Shown: positions 26,205-35,172, counted from the first letter of the stretch. The stretch is 64,000 nt of DNA from Prosthecobacter debontii (GCA_945869465.1 CAMBPB010000005.1:1-64000), one strand, 5' to 3'. Numbers and translations are program-made. Notes: generated by a model not told the origin, from the letters alone.

Positions 26205-26534
26205 ATGAGTGGCGATGGGGTGAAATTACAAGTGCGGATGGATCGCCGCCTGAAAGAAGAGGCCGAGGGAATTTTCGCGGAGATGGGCTTGGACACCACC
26301 ACGGCCGTGCGGATCTTCTTCACCAAGGTGGCGAGGACCCGCAGCATCCCATTCCGGCTCAGCGCGGAGCCGGAGTTCTCGCCCGAGCCGGAAGCTCGCA
26401 TCTTGGAAGCGTGGCAGGAATCGAAAGACCCGGCGAATCTATCCGGACCCTATCCGGATGTCGCCGGGATGTTCCGGGACATCCATCGGCAAAGCGCCGA
26501 AGAAGAAGCCGCCACCGCACCGACCACCCCGTGA
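26205..26534 (+). CDS. RelB/DinJ-type antitoxin, apparently orphan
   Basis: Ribbon-helix-helix type antitoxin of 109 residues. The core KLQVRMDRRLKEEAEGIFAEM followed by GLDTTTAVRIFFTKVARTRSIPF matches the RelB/DinJ pattern for DNA binding and dimerisation. The ATG at 26205 starts just before this core. The C-terminus is acidic and likely disordered until bound to a toxin. No RelE/YafQ-like toxin follows: the next gene is rapA, 113 bp on. The region is bracketed by a 24-25-bp direct repeat. It may be a solitary regulator or the remains of a toxin-antitoxin pair. Confidence 0.85.
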   Translation: MSGDGVKLQVRMDRRLKEEAEGIFAEMGLDTTTAVRIFFTKVARTRSIPFRLSAEPEFSPEPEARILEAWQESKDPANLSGPYPDVAGMFRDIHRQSAEEEAATAPTTP

Positions 26535-26634
26535 CCTGCGTCCAAACCAGTCCATTTCGCCAAGCGTTTGCCAGGCTGGGCCTGCGCGAACAGACTGCCC
26601 TTGAGCCGGGAACCCACACTCAGGTGTATTGATC

Positions 26635-26658
26635 CCCATCACTCCGCATGCAGCGCCC
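26635..26658 (+). repeat. Right copy of the direct repeat, overlapping the rapA start
   Basis: CCCATCACTC-CGCATGCAG-CGCCC includes the rapA ATG at 26648. It matches the copy at 26054-26078 except for a single-base gap. Confidence 0.9.
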
Positions 26659-29353
26659 TTTTCCCGGACAACGGTGGATCTCCACCTCCGAGCCTTCCCT
26701 CGGGCTTGGCGTGGTGCGTTCCTTCGATGGCCGCAAGGTGGTGATGCGCTACCCCGCCGCCGAGGAAACCCGCGCCTACGCCTTTGAGTCGGCGCCGCTT
26801 GTTAGGGTCTGCTTCAGCCCGGGCGATGACATCGCGGACCGCGCCGGCAGCCCGCTCACCGTCGAGGCCGTCACCACTCGCGACGGACTCCTGATCTATC
26901 ACTGCGGCGGACGGGAACTCGCCGAGACGGAGTTGCTGGACTCGCTCGGTTTCATCCATCCCGAAAAACGCCTGCTTGCCGGACTGGCCGGCCACCCGCG
27001 GGACTTCGACCAGCGCCTGCAGGCACTCGAGTGGAACACCCACATCCGCCAATCGCCAGCCCGCGGCTTCGTCGGCGCACGCATCGACCTCATTCCCCAT
27101 CAGTTGGCAATCGTCGCCGAAACCGCCGGCCGACTGCATCCGCGGGTCCTGCTCGCCGATGAAGTGGGCCTCGGCAAAACCATCGAGGCCTGCCTCATCC
27201 TTCACCGTCTCCATCTCACCGGGCGCGCCAACCGTATCCTCATCCTCGTCCCCGAGCCGCTGGTCCACCAGTGGTTCGTCGAGGTCCTCCGCCGCTTCAA
27301 CCTGCTGTTTGCCATCTACGATGAACCTCGTTGCCAATCGATCGAGGCTCATGACGCGCAAACAAATCCCTTTCTCGATTCCCAGCTCATTCTTGCCGCC
27401 ACCGATTTTCTAACGAACAACCCGGCCCGGGCCGCCCAGGCCCGGGCCGCCGGATTCGATCTCCTTATCGTGGACGAGGCCCACCACCTCGAATGGTCGC
27501 CGGAGCATCCTTCCGACGCCTATGCCATGGTCGAGGCGCTGGGGCGGGAAATTCCGTCGCTGCTGCTGCTCACCGCCACGCCCCAACAGCTTGGCCCCGC
27601 CGGTCACTTCGCCCGGCTGCGCCTGTTGGATCCCGGGCGTTATGCCGGGCTCGATGCGTTTCTCGCCGAAACCCGCGCATACGCCCCGCTCGCCGAGGCG
27701 GTCGAGGCGCTGAAAATCGGCAGGCTTCCCGCAAACCCCGCCGCTTTCACCGCCCGCTCGCCCCGTGCCGCCGCCCATCTGGCAGAGTTGCACGCCGGCG
27801 ACGAATCCGCCCGCGCCCCGCTGATTGCCGCGCTGATCGATTGTTTTGGCACCGGCCGCGTGCTCTTCCGCAACACCCGCGACCGGCTCACCGGCTTTCC
27901 CGAACGCCAGTCGCATCTCTATCCGCTATCCGGCGGTCAGTCCCCCTACGCCTGGCTCGCCGGGCTGCTGCGCTGGCTGCCGGAGAATGAAAAGGTGCTG
28001 CTCATCACCGGATCGCCCGCGGCGGCCAGCGCCGTGCTGGAGAAACTCCTCGCGCAAATCCATGTCGAGTCCGCGCTCTTTCACGAGGATCTATCACTTC
28101 TTCAGCGCGATCGCAACGCCGCGTGGTTCGCCGACCCGGAGGGCGCGCGCCTCCTCATCTGCTCGGAAATCGGCAGCGAGGGCCGCAACTTCCAGTTTGC
28201 CCGCCACCTTGTGCTCTTCGGTCTGCCGCGCGATCCGGAGTTGCTCGAGCAACGCATCGGCCGCCTGGACCGCATCGGCCAGACCGGCACCATTCACATT
28301 CACGTGCCCTACGGCGTGGATAGTCAATCCGAGCTTCACGCCCGCTGGCTCCACGAGGGGCTCGACGCCTTCACCCGTCCGCTCAAGGGTGCCACCGCCG
28401 TGGCCGCCGCGCTGCTTCCCGAACTCGACGCGCTTCAGGAATCGTGCAACCCGGAAAAATTCGCGTCATTGCTGCAACGCAGCCGCGAGCTGAAACACCA
28501 AGTCGCCCGCGAACTCGCCACCGGCCATGACCGGCTCCTGGAACTCGGCGCTCCCGCTCCGGAGAAAATCAGCGGTTTGTTAGCATCCATTCGTTCCGCC
28601 GATGCCGACACCCGCTTCGAACAGTTTGTCGTCCGGCTTTTCGACCATCTCGGACTCGATGTCTCCGATCTCTCCCGCCGGACCTATCACTTCCACCGCG
28701 GCCAGCGCCACAGCGAGACCTTCGCCGATCTGCCGGAAGAGGGGCTTTCAGGCACCTTCGATCGGGAGACCGCGCTGGCCCGCGAGGACCTCGTGTTTCT
28801 AACACCCGATCATCCCGTGCTGCTCGGAGCGTTGGAACATTACCTCGACAGCGAGTCGGGCAACGCCTCCTTCGCCCAGTGGAAAACAGGGGACGGGAAG
28901 GCGATTCTGCTGGAATGCGCGTTCGTGTTGGAAGCGATCGCTCCCACCCGCCTGCACCTCGACCGCTTCCTGCCGCCCACGGCCTTCCGCATCGTCGTCG
29001 ATCACCACGGCAGGGTCTTCAGCGGTTCCCTGCCATCCGCCGTGCTGACTCCCGGAGACTCCCGCAGCCTGATCCATCAGGAAAGCTTCCGCCGCGATTT
29101 ATTTCCCAAGATGCTCTCCGCCGCCCAGGCGCTCGCCACCGCCGCCGCGCAAACTCCCGCCATCAGCGCCCGCCAACTCGCGTCTATCACCTTGGGGGCG
29201 GAGCTCGCCCGGCTCGAAGATCTCGCCACACGCAACACCCGGGTCTCCGAGGCCGAACTCACCGCCCTTCGCTCCGTCCGCGATGAGACTCTAACCTTCA
29301 TCGCCGCGCCCCGCCTTCGCCTGGACGCCCTCCGGCTCGTCTGGAGAAGTTAG
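26648..29353 (+). CDS. rapA: RNA polymerase-associated Swi2/Snf2 ATPase RapA
   Basis: Protein of 901 residues (E. coli RapA 968) that recycles RNA polymerase. The N-terminal Tudor-like part begins PGQRWISTSEPSLGLGVV, as in RapA. Helicase motif I is LLADEVGLGKTIEACLI near residue 175, motif II VDEAHHLEW near 275, motif III LLTATPQQLG, motif V/VI ICSEIGSEGRNFQFARHLV and EQRIGRLDRIGQ. The C-terminal RapA-specific domain follows. The ATG at 26648 lies inside the right copy of the direct repeat. Confidence 0.95.
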   Translation: MQRPFPGQRWISTSEPSLGLGVVRSFDGRKVVMRYPAAEETRAYAFESAPLVRVCFSPGDDIADRAGSPLTVEAVTTRDGLLIYHCGGRELAETELLDSLGFIHPEKRLLAGLAGHPRDFDQRLQALEWNTHIRQSPARGFVGARIDLIPHQLAIVAETAGRLHPRVLLADEVGLGKTIEACLILHRLHLTGRANRILILVPEPLVHQWFVEVLRRFNLLFAIYDEPRCQSIEAHDAQTNPFLDSQLILAATDFLTNNPARAAQARAAGFDLLIVDEAHHLEWSPEHPSDAYAMVEALGREIPSLLLLTATPQQLGPAGHFARLRLLDPGRYAGLDAFLAETRAYAPLAEAVEALKIGRLPANPAAFTARSPRAAAHLAELHAGDESARAPLIAALIDCFGTGRVLFRNTRDRLTGFPERQSHLYPLSGGQSPYAWLAGLLRWLPENEKVLLITGSPAAASAVLEKLLAQIHVESALFHEDLSLLQRDRNAAWFADPEGARLLICSEIGSEGRNFQFARHLVLFGLPRDPELLEQRIGRLDRIGQTGTIHIHVPYGVDSQSELHARWLHEGLDAFTRPLKGATAVAAALLPELDALQESCNPEKFASLLQRSRELKHQVARELATGHDRLLELGAPAPEKISGLLASIRSADADTRFEQFVVRLFDHLGLDVSDLSRRTYHFHRGQRHSETFADLPEEGLSGTFDRETALAREDLVFLTPDHPVLLGALEHYLDSESGNASFAQWKTGDGKAILLECAFVLEAIAPTRLHLDRFLPPTAFRIVVDHHGRVFSGSLPSAVLTPGDSRSLIHQESFRRDLFPKMLSAAQALATAAAQTPAISARQLASITLGAELARLEDLATRNTRVSEAELTALRSVRDETLTFIAAPRLRLDALRLVWRS

Positions 29354-29445
29354 ATCCAGGGTGAAGCGACGATTCCGCGCGACGATTCCGCGCGAGGTGG
29401 CGGCGCACGTGCTGCAATTGGGCGATGGTAAACCCAAGATTTTGC

Positions 29446-29653
29446 ATGAAACTTCTTGCCACTCTCCTCTGCCTGAGCGCCCTCTCGCTGCCGGCGCTTG
29501 CACACCTTGCAGGAGCACCACAAGTGGCGGCCCAAGGTAAACCTGCCACCCGCGCCCGGCAGCGCCCACCGCATCCTGCGCTACGACGCCTCCACCGGGG
29601 TGGTGAATTGGGAGGGCAGGAATATCGGCGGCAACGACCCGATCCCGGATTGA
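29446..29653 (+). pseudogene. Small secreted protein gene with apparent frameshift
   Basis: ATG at 29446 opens a clean signal peptide (MKLLATLLCLSALSLPALA). In that frame the rest turns into Arg/Pro-rich nonsense. One frame over, the sequence reads HTLQEHHKWRPKVNLPPAP, then GSAHRILRYDASTGVVNWEG and a short tail to TGA at 29651-29653, a normal-looking mature protein. A one-base shift near 29500 would join the two parts. It may be a decayed gene or a sequencing error. No family was recognised. Confidence 0.5.
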
Positions 29654-29771
29654 GGCATGGCGGGTGATGGCGGCGGGCGGGACGCCAGCGCCAGTGCGAG
29701 GGCACATCCATCAATGGAGTGTCCGGCCTCCTCAAGTCTCGATCACGCCGAAAAATTTCCAACAGACTTCG

Positions 29772-30842
29772 CTACGGTGCCCGGTCGGCCTCGCACTTGC
29801 CGCCGCTCACTTTGAAGCGGCCGATTTCCCCGAGTTGCGGAGTCTCCTGCAACCAATCGAGATGGGTGGTGGTCATCCACTTTTGCGCGTGCGGCGGGAG
29901 GTGGTTCATCAGCGCGTTGCGGCGGCCGGGGTCGAGCTCGCCGAAGATGTCATCCATCAGATAGATCGGGGCCTTGCCGCCGCGCGACTCCAACAGCTTT
30001 CCCTGGGCGAGCTTGAGGGCGAGGGCGATGGTGCGTTGCTGGCCCTCGCTGGCGAAGTCCGCGGCGGGCATGCCGCGGAGGCGCAGCGCGAGGTCGTCGC
30101 GGTGCGGGCCGACGACCGCCTGGCGCAGCCGGGTTTCGCGTTCGCGGGCCTGGAGCATCGACTCGCGCAGGTCCGGTCCGCTGGCGGGCAGATAATGCAG
30201 GGTGAGGGCTTCGTCCGTGCCGCTGACGCCGCGCTGGGCTGCGGCGGCAAGCGGCGCGAGCTCATCGATCAGACGAGCGCGGGTTTCCATCAGGACGGTG
30301 CCATGCTCCACCAGGATTTCCTCGTAGGAGAGGATTTCGGCGTCACGCGGGCGGCCTTCCTTGAGCAGCAGGTTTTTCGCCTGAAGGGCGCGGCGGTAGC
30401 GGGACCAGGAACGGCGGTAGGCGGCGTCGATTTGCGCGCCGATGAAATCCAGATAACGCCGCCGTCCCTCGCCCGGGCCGCGGATCAGCTCGAGGTCCTC
30501 GTTTCCCATCCACACGACGAGCCCGCCATCGGCCAGATAGGCGCTCTTGCTGGCGCGGGGTTCATCGTCGGCTTTGAGCAACAAACCCTCGCGCGAGTGG
30601 CGGACCTGGCGTTCGCAGCCCCACGGAGCGCCGGCGAGGCCGAAGCCGCCGCTGCCGATGCGGGCGAGCGTGCCCATGCGGTGGGTGCGCGGCGAGTGCA
30701 GGCGGATCAGCACGCAGATGGCCTCTAACACCGAGGTCTTGCCCTGGGCGTTGTCGCCCACCAGAATCGCGCCGGCAGGCGGCACATCCAGGTCGAGCGA
30801 CCCGAAACAGCGGAAATCCATCAATCGCAGCGAACGCAACAC
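29772..30842 (-). CDS. recF: DNA replication and repair protein RecF
   Basis: ABC-type ATPase that loads RecA at single-strand gaps. The protein is 356 residues, typical for RecF. N-terminal LRLMDFRCFGSLDLDV and Walker A GDNAQGKTSVLEAI; central WSRYRRALQAKNLLLKEGR; C-terminal signature DFASEGQQRTIALALKLAQ and Walker B PIYLMDDIFGELD. The start is GTG at 30840-30842, matching the normal RecF N-terminus. It is not next to dnaA, dnaN or gyrB here. Confidence 0.95.
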   Translation of the reverse strand: MLRSLRLMDFRCFGSLDLDVPPAGAILVGDNAQGKTSVLEAICVLIRLHSPRTHRMGTLARIGSGGFGLAGAPWGCERQVRHSREGLLLKADDEPRASKSAYLADGGLVVWMGNEDLELIRGPGEGRRRYLDFIGAQIDAAYRRSWSRYRRALQAKNLLLKEGRPRDAEILSYEEILVEHGTVLMETRARLIDELAPLAAAAQRGVSGTDEALTLHYLPASGPDLRESMLQARERETRLRQAVVGPHRDDLALRLRGMPAADFASEGQQRTIALALKLAQGKLLESRGGKAPIYLMDDIFGELDPGRRNALMNHLPPHAQKWMTTTHLDWLQETPQLGEIGRFKVSGGKCEADRAP

Positions 30843-30968
30843 GGCGCAGAGGTAGCCGGGAAAACGCGGCGTGTGAAGCCCCGATCATCCGCGGGCGGCA
30901 GGATCAAGGAAGGATATGCGCTCATCCATGACCATGAGAGGGGACGCGGCAAAGAGCATCGCCGTCAC

Positions 30969-31233
30969 TCATTGGCTTTTCATGGGCCTCGGCGGATCGG
31001 AGACGGATTGATCGATCTGTCCGCGCACGACAACCTTCCAGCCACTCGCGGGGCCGGCCGGATCCGCGTCCGGAAGTTTCTGAGAGTCCTCCTGATACCC
31101 ATCGCGGCACCATTCGAACACATTGCCATGGATATCCTTGAATCCCTAGGGATTCGCTTCCCGGGTGCCGACGGGATGGGTTTCCCGATTGCGGTTTGTG
31201 AAGCGGGCGACGGTTTTCCCGATCCGATCAATG
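30969..31233 (-). pseudogene. Remnant of a formylglycine-generating enzyme (SUMF1/FGE-sulfatase domain)
   Basis: The minus strand reads VARFTNRNRETHPVGTREANP, then a TAG stop, then GFKDIHGNVFEWCRDGYQED and an imperfect PAGPASGWKVVVRG before a TGA at 30969-30971. This follows the C-terminal part of FGE domains (HPVG-x-NPxGLYDMHGNVWEWC...GGSWRVLRG). The in-frame stop, the missing N-terminus and a decayed end mark it as dead. Its upstream edge runs into the 3' end of the aspartate aminotransferase gene. FGE enzymes mature sulfatases or act as standalone domains in this phylum. Confidence 0.8.
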
Positions 31234-32394
31234 CTCGCGGCAGAACTGCTCGAAGCGACTGAGGCCTTCGTTGAGCACGTCGAGCGTGGTGCAGTAGCTG
31301 AGGCGGATGCCCTCGTCGTAGCCGAAGGCGACGCCCGGCACGGCGGCCACTTTGTAGCGGGAGAGCAATTTGTCGCAGAGGTTGAGGGATTTCAGGCCGG
31401 TATTGCCGGTGTAAACGAAGAAATAGAACGCGCCCTGCGGCTCCACCACGCGGATATTCTGGATCGCCTTGAGGCGGGCGAACATGAACTGGCGTTTCAC
31501 ATCGTATTCGCCGCGGAGGTCTTCGATGAACGACTGGTCGCCCTGCAAGGCGGCGAGCGCGCCGTATTGCGAGAAAGTGTTGGCGTTGGAGATGGTGTGG
31601 TTCTGGATCTTGTCGATCGCATCGGCCAGCGGCTTGGGTGCGGCAGTGTAGCCGAGACGCCAGCCGGTCATCGAATAGGCTTTGGAGAAGCCGTTGACGG
31701 TGACGGTGAGGTTGTAGAGTTCATCGCTGAGCGAGGCGATCGAGACATGCTTGGCTTCGCCGTAAACGAGCTTTTCGTAGATTTCGTCCGAGAGGATGAC
31801 GATGTCTTCTTCGAGCGCGATGTCACCGAGGGCGCGGAGTTCGTCGGCGGTATAGACGGCGCCGGTCGGATTTCCGGGCGAGTTGATGATGACCATCTTG
31901 GTGGCCGGGGTCATGGCTTCCTCGAATTGCTCGGGAGTCATTTTCCAGCCGGTGGATTCCTTGGTTTCCACGATCACCGGAACACCGCCGGCGAGACGGA
32001 CCATTTCCGGATAGGAAACCCAGAACGGCGAAGGGATGATCACCTCGTCGCCTTCTTCGATCACCGCGAGGATGGCGTTGAAACAGGCCATTTTCGCGCC
32101 GCCGGTCACGCAGATTTGGTTGGCGGCGTATTTGAGTTGGTTGTCGGTGATGAACTTGGCGGAGAGCGCCTCGCGGAGTTCTGGGATGCCGCCGGAGGGG
32201 GTGTATTTCGTCCGTCCGTCGCGAAGGGCCTGGATGGCGGCCTCCTTGATGAAGTCCGGGGTGTCCACTTCCGGTTCGCCGCCGGCGAGGGCGTAAACCT
32301 CTTCGCCCTTGGCGATCATGGCTTTGGCCTGCGCGGTGACGGCCAGAGTGAGGGATGGGGAAACCTTGGCAATACGGGATGAGATGCTGTCCAT
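31228..32394 (-). CDS. aspC: Aspartate aminotransferase, class I fold
   Basis: PLP-dependent aminotransferase of 388 residues, ATG at 32392-32394; an upstream extension to 32502 is unconserved. The start MDSISSRIAKVSPSLTLAVTAQAKAM and ALAGGEPEVDTPDFIKEAA are typical of aspartate/prephenate aminotransferases of the AAT-1b type. The motifs NSPGNPTGAVYTADELRAL, DEIYEKLVYG, the PLP lysine in NGFSKAYSMTGWRLGY, and a C-terminal Arg region IRLSYCTTLDVLNEGL are present. It links aspartate/glutamate metabolism with oxaloacetate. A prephenate-specific role cannot be excluded. Confidence 0.93.
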   Translation of the reverse strand: MDSISSRIAKVSPSLTLAVTAQAKAMIAKGEEVYALAGGEPEVDTPDFIKEAAIQALRDGRTKYTPSGGIPELREALSAKFITDNQLKYAANQICVTGGAKMACFNAILAVIEEGDEVIIPSPFWVSYPEMVRLAGGVPVIVETKESTGWKMTPEQFEEAMTPATKMVIINSPGNPTGAVYTADELRALGDIALEEDIVILSDEIYEKLVYGEAKHVSIASLSDELYNLTVTVNGFSKAYSMTGWRLGYTAAPKPLADAIDKIQNHTISNANTFSQYGALAALQGDQSFIEDLRGEYDVKRQFMFARLKAIQNIRVVEPQGAFYFFVYTGNTGLKSLNLCDKLLSRYKVAAVPGVAFGYDEGIRLSYCTTLDVLNEGLSRFEQFCREH

Positions 32395-32429
32395 TTGAGC
32401 TCGCGAATGAGGATTGTGCCGCCCAAACG

Positions 32430-32447
32430 GAGGACGTGGCGGACACC
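32430..32447. repeat. Small hairpin upstream of the aminotransferase gene
   Basis: GGCGG-ACA-CCGCC sits in the divergent gap between the aminotransferase gene and the small lipoprotein gene. It is one of several short GC-rich hairpins in intergenic DNA of this window. It is short enough to be coincidental. Confidence 0.4.
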
Positions 32448-32672
32448 GCCCGCCTCCCGGATAAGCGGGTGCTTGTGTGGGGCCTGCCCTATACGGTGGC
32501 AAGCGAAATGGTTTGCCAATTCCGCCACCCTTCCGGGTGGACCTTCACCGGCTGCCGGATTCCACCCAGAAATCGCCGGCAGCGACTTCCCTCTGACGAC
32601 CCGCGCTGAAAGAGATTGCTGGAGTTTTCCGGCCGGAGTTGATCCGAGAGATCCCCCCCTCGAACAAACCTT

Positions 32673-32825
32673 ATGAAAATCCTGCGGTTGATCCCTGTTC
32701 TTGGAGTGGCCCTATTGGCAAGCTCCTGCCGCACCACGACTCCCGTCGATCCAATCACCATGGAGCCATCGGCGAGATGCCTGCCCAAAAATGTCAGGCC
32801 CGGCCCGGTTTACGGGACCAAGTGA
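32673..32825 (+). CDS. Small lipoprotein, 50 residues
   Basis: ATG at 32673 opens MKILRLIPVLGVALLASSC, a lipoprotein signal peptide with lipobox LASSC, followed by about 30 residues (start RTTTPVDPITMEPSARC) and TGA at 32823-32825. The mature part is polar and Pro-rich. It resembles the many tiny lipoproteins of unknown role in Gram-negative bacteria. It converges with the methyltransferase gene 11 bp away. Confidence 0.7.
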   Translation: MKILRLIPVLGVALLASSCRTTTPVDPITMEPSARCLPKNVRPGPVYGTK

Positions 32826-32836
32826 GCGGCCGCCAT

Positions 32837-34195
32837 TCAGGCGAACATGCCGCGTCCGGCGAGATGGCGGAGCCAGGGCTCGAACGCGAGTTCCGGGCAA
32901 TGGCACTGTGAAAACGCGGCCAGCCCGGCCTGATCGAGCGTCCCATCCATGGCCGCGAGCACCTCAAAGTGCCGCTTGGGAAACGAACACGGCTGGTGCC
33001 AAATGTCCACCAAGGGGAGACCCCGCCGGGCGCACTCTCGCCGGAAGGCGCTGAGCTCGGGACGCGCCGGGGGTTCGAGTTCGAACCGCACGGGCTCCGT
33101 CCGCGGCAACACCCAGCCACGATGGATTCCTTCGTAAACCCGCCGCGCCACCACCTGCCAGTGGGTTCCCGGCATCGCTTCGACAACCTCGGACATCGGC
33201 AAACAGGCCGGTTTGTGGGAATCGAGCACCCGGAACAACTTCAAATCGTCGGGATCCATCGGCCGCGCTCCGCTTCGCACCGACCACTCCAGCACCCGCC
33301 CCAAGGACATCCGATCCTCCAGCGCAGCGTCATCCCGACAAACCACGCACGAGCGGAAAGTCCGCCCGGCGGCGGCATCCGCCGCGAATTGGAAGGCAAG
33401 CGGGTCTTTGGCCTCGAGCCGCAGTTTCTCCAAGGTCGCCTCATCGAGATTCTGTGAGAGGTTTTGCCCGGGATCGGACTCACCCAGGAAACGCAGGCCC
33501 GCCGCAGCGGAGGCCTCAACGAAACGTTGCAGCGACCATGGATCGTTGACCGGGCCGAAGTCATCGAACGCGAGGATCGCCGGGCCCTTGGCCAGCATGT
33601 CGTCGAGGATCGCCAGTTCCGGCGAATCCGCCTCGGTGACCGACCGCAGAATCGTGAGCGCGGCCATTTCATCCCCGGCCCCGGCCTGTTGGATCGCCCG
33701 GACTTTTTGGACCACCGTAAATCGGGGCAGCCAGCCGCATTCGAGATTGAAGCTGATCGTCGCGATGCCCTCGGGCAGCAGATTCCGACGGCAAAAGGCG
33801 AACAACCGGGCTTTCACCTCATCCGGCACCCACGAGAGAAACCCGTGGGCAATGATGAAATCGAAGCCTGCCCCGGCCGGATCAAAGTCGCGCAAGTCCG
33901 CCACGTGGAAATCGATGTTCGTCAGGCCGGCCACCGCCGCAAGCTCCCGGGCCTGCCGGATCGCGGGCGCGGCCAGATCGATCCCGACAAACCGGCTGCC
34001 CGGCCAGCGCAAGGCGAGCGGGATCAGATTCAGCCCCGAACCGCAGCCAATCTCAAGTATCCGCGACTCCGCCGGGTTGAAAACGCACAGCCCGCCCATC
34101 ATCGCCGCCACCGCGCTGACCGCCGGGTCCGAGAGCGGATGACTCATCGCCGGATACACCCGGGTTTCGTAAAGCTCCTGAATGGTATCGGACAT
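32837..34195 (-). CDS. SAM-dependent methyltransferase with methyltransferase regulatory domain
   Basis: Class I methyltransferase of 452 residues, ATG at 34193-34195. Motif I is RILEIGCGSGLNLIPLA near residue 46, followed by FVGIDLAAPAIRQA and the post-I region. Residues from about 180 form a second, non-catalytic section (Pro/Arg-rich, with LPMSEVVEAMPGTHW and LPLVDIWHQPCSFPKRHFE) consistent with the methyltransferase regulatory domain and a C-terminal tail found together in bacterial proteins of this type. Substrate unknown. It stands alone, with small or broken genes on both sides. Confidence 0.85.
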   Translation of the reverse strand: MSDTIQELYETRVYPAMSHPLSDPAVSAVAAMMGGLCVFNPAESRILEIGCGSGLNLIPLALRWPGSRFVGIDLAAPAIRQARELAAVAGLTNIDFHVADLRDFDPAGAGFDFIIAHGFLSWVPDEVKARLFAFCRRNLLPEGIATISFNLECGWLPRFTVVQKVRAIQQAGAGDEMAALTILRSVTEADSPELAILDDMLAKGPAILAFDDFGPVNDPWSLQRFVEASAAAGLRFLGESDPGQNLSQNLDEATLEKLRLEAKDPLAFQFAADAAAGRTFRSCVVCRDDAALEDRMSLGRVLEWSVRSGARPMDPDDLKLFRVLDSHKPACLPMSEVVEAMPGTHWQVVARRVYEGIHRGWVLPRTEPVRFELEPPARPELSAFRRECARRGLPLVDIWHQPCSFPKRHFEVLAAMDGTLDQAGLAAFSQCHCPELAFEPWLRHLAGRGMFA

Positions 34196-34212
34196 GAGTG
34201 GAATCTCAGTGG

Positions 34213-34794
34213 TTAGAAAAGAAGTTTCAGGGCCCTTGCACAATGACGAAGGCAGGAAAAGAAACAGGTCGTAGAGGACCTCTGCGCCCGATCTGCTTTC
34301 TCTTGCCGGGGGGGCGTGTTTTTCCGGAGCCACACCAGCCCCGCCCAGGCGAGACACAGTCCGAGCGATGCATCATGGGTGGGGCGGGCATCCGCCCAGC
34401 GCAGCACCGGGGCCTGGGTTCTGGCAGGCGCGAAGTAGAGGTCGCCGGGGGCGATGCCATAGGTGTTGGAGGCGGCGGAGCAGCCAATGCCCAGGCTCGG
34501 TTTGCTTCGCGGTCGCGTGATCTCGGCGAGCCGGGGGAACACCTCGTTGCCGGACTCCGAGAGCTGCGGTCGGGACGGCGTGGGAACCAGAAAGCCGAAG
34601 TCGTCGCCTTCTGCCTTGAAACTTGCCTTGCGGATGAGATGCTCGGTTTTGGTTCTGGGATCCCAAATCAGCAGCACCGTCTGGTCCGCATTCACCACGG
34701 GTTCTCCCGCGCGACCAAGTGCGCAGCAGGCCAGCGTGGATTGGATGCCTGCTGCGCAGAGTGTGACGGTCACAAGGAGGGCGTGCAGTTTCAT
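34213..34794 (-). pseudogene. Shortened DUF2330 protein gene
   Basis: An open frame of 193 residues with a signal peptide (MKLHALLVTVTLCAAGIQSTLACC) and a DUF2330-like start: GEPVVNADQTVLLIWDPRTKTEHLIRKASFKAEGDDFGFLVPTPSRPQLSES. DUF2330 proteins are usually above 300 residues. After about residue 115 the conserved part breaks off and a hydrophobic stretch (LGLCLAWAGLVWL) and a Cys/Arg-rich tail follow, suggesting an internal deletion or frameshift. It may still be expressed as a short exported protein. Confidence 0.6.
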
Positions 34795-34854
34795 GGGGCG
34801 GAGGTCTCGATGATTCGTAACCAGCCGCGCGACCCGCAACAAGGAATTTGCGGG

Positions 34855-34940
34855 CCAAAGGAAGGACTCGCAACTCGACCAGTCCTCGGCGTAGCAAACC
34901 CCCACTGCCTCGCCCTTGTCATTGATATCCACCGGGGAAA
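34855..34940 (-). pseudogene. Fragment of a HAF-repeat extracellular protein (putative)
   Basis: Just upstream of the DUF2330 frame the minus strand reads GFSPVDINDKGEAVGVCYAED and then SCESFLW. This matches the HAF repeat pattern (A-x-DINDxGQVVGxx...AFLW) seen in large extracellular proteins. Only about one repeat remains. The assignment rests on a short match. Confidence 0.35.
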
Positions 34941-35034
34941 ACCCGCCGTGCGCCAAGGCGACTGGAAGCTGAGCTGGAAAACCGTGCTGCCCTCGAAAGT
35001 CGAGCGGTTCAATCTGGCCGCCGATCCGAACGAG
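34930..35034 (+). pseudogene. C-terminal fragment of a sulfatase (putative)
   Basis: The plus strand reads GKPAVRQGDWKLSWKTVLPS and then KVERFNLAADPNE. This is the usual closing block of secreted arylsulfatases (AVRxGDWKL...ELYNLxxDPxE). Nothing of the catalytic domain is left. It abuts the HAF fragment, which runs the other way. Confidence 0.6.
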
Positions 35035-35172
35035 CAGGTCTGGCGAATGAAAAGCCAATGCCAAGCCTGCGGGATCGCCCATTCACGAATCCATTCTCAT
35101 CTCATGCGCCGGACCGTTGCCAAGAGCGGTTGAAGCCTTCCTGCCAACAACGGTGCTAAGGAAACCGTATTG

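Noticed and set aside
26535-26647. Toxin gene after the RelB/DinJ-type antitoxin
   Set aside because: Only 113 bp remain before rapA and no open frame of toxin size exists on either strand.
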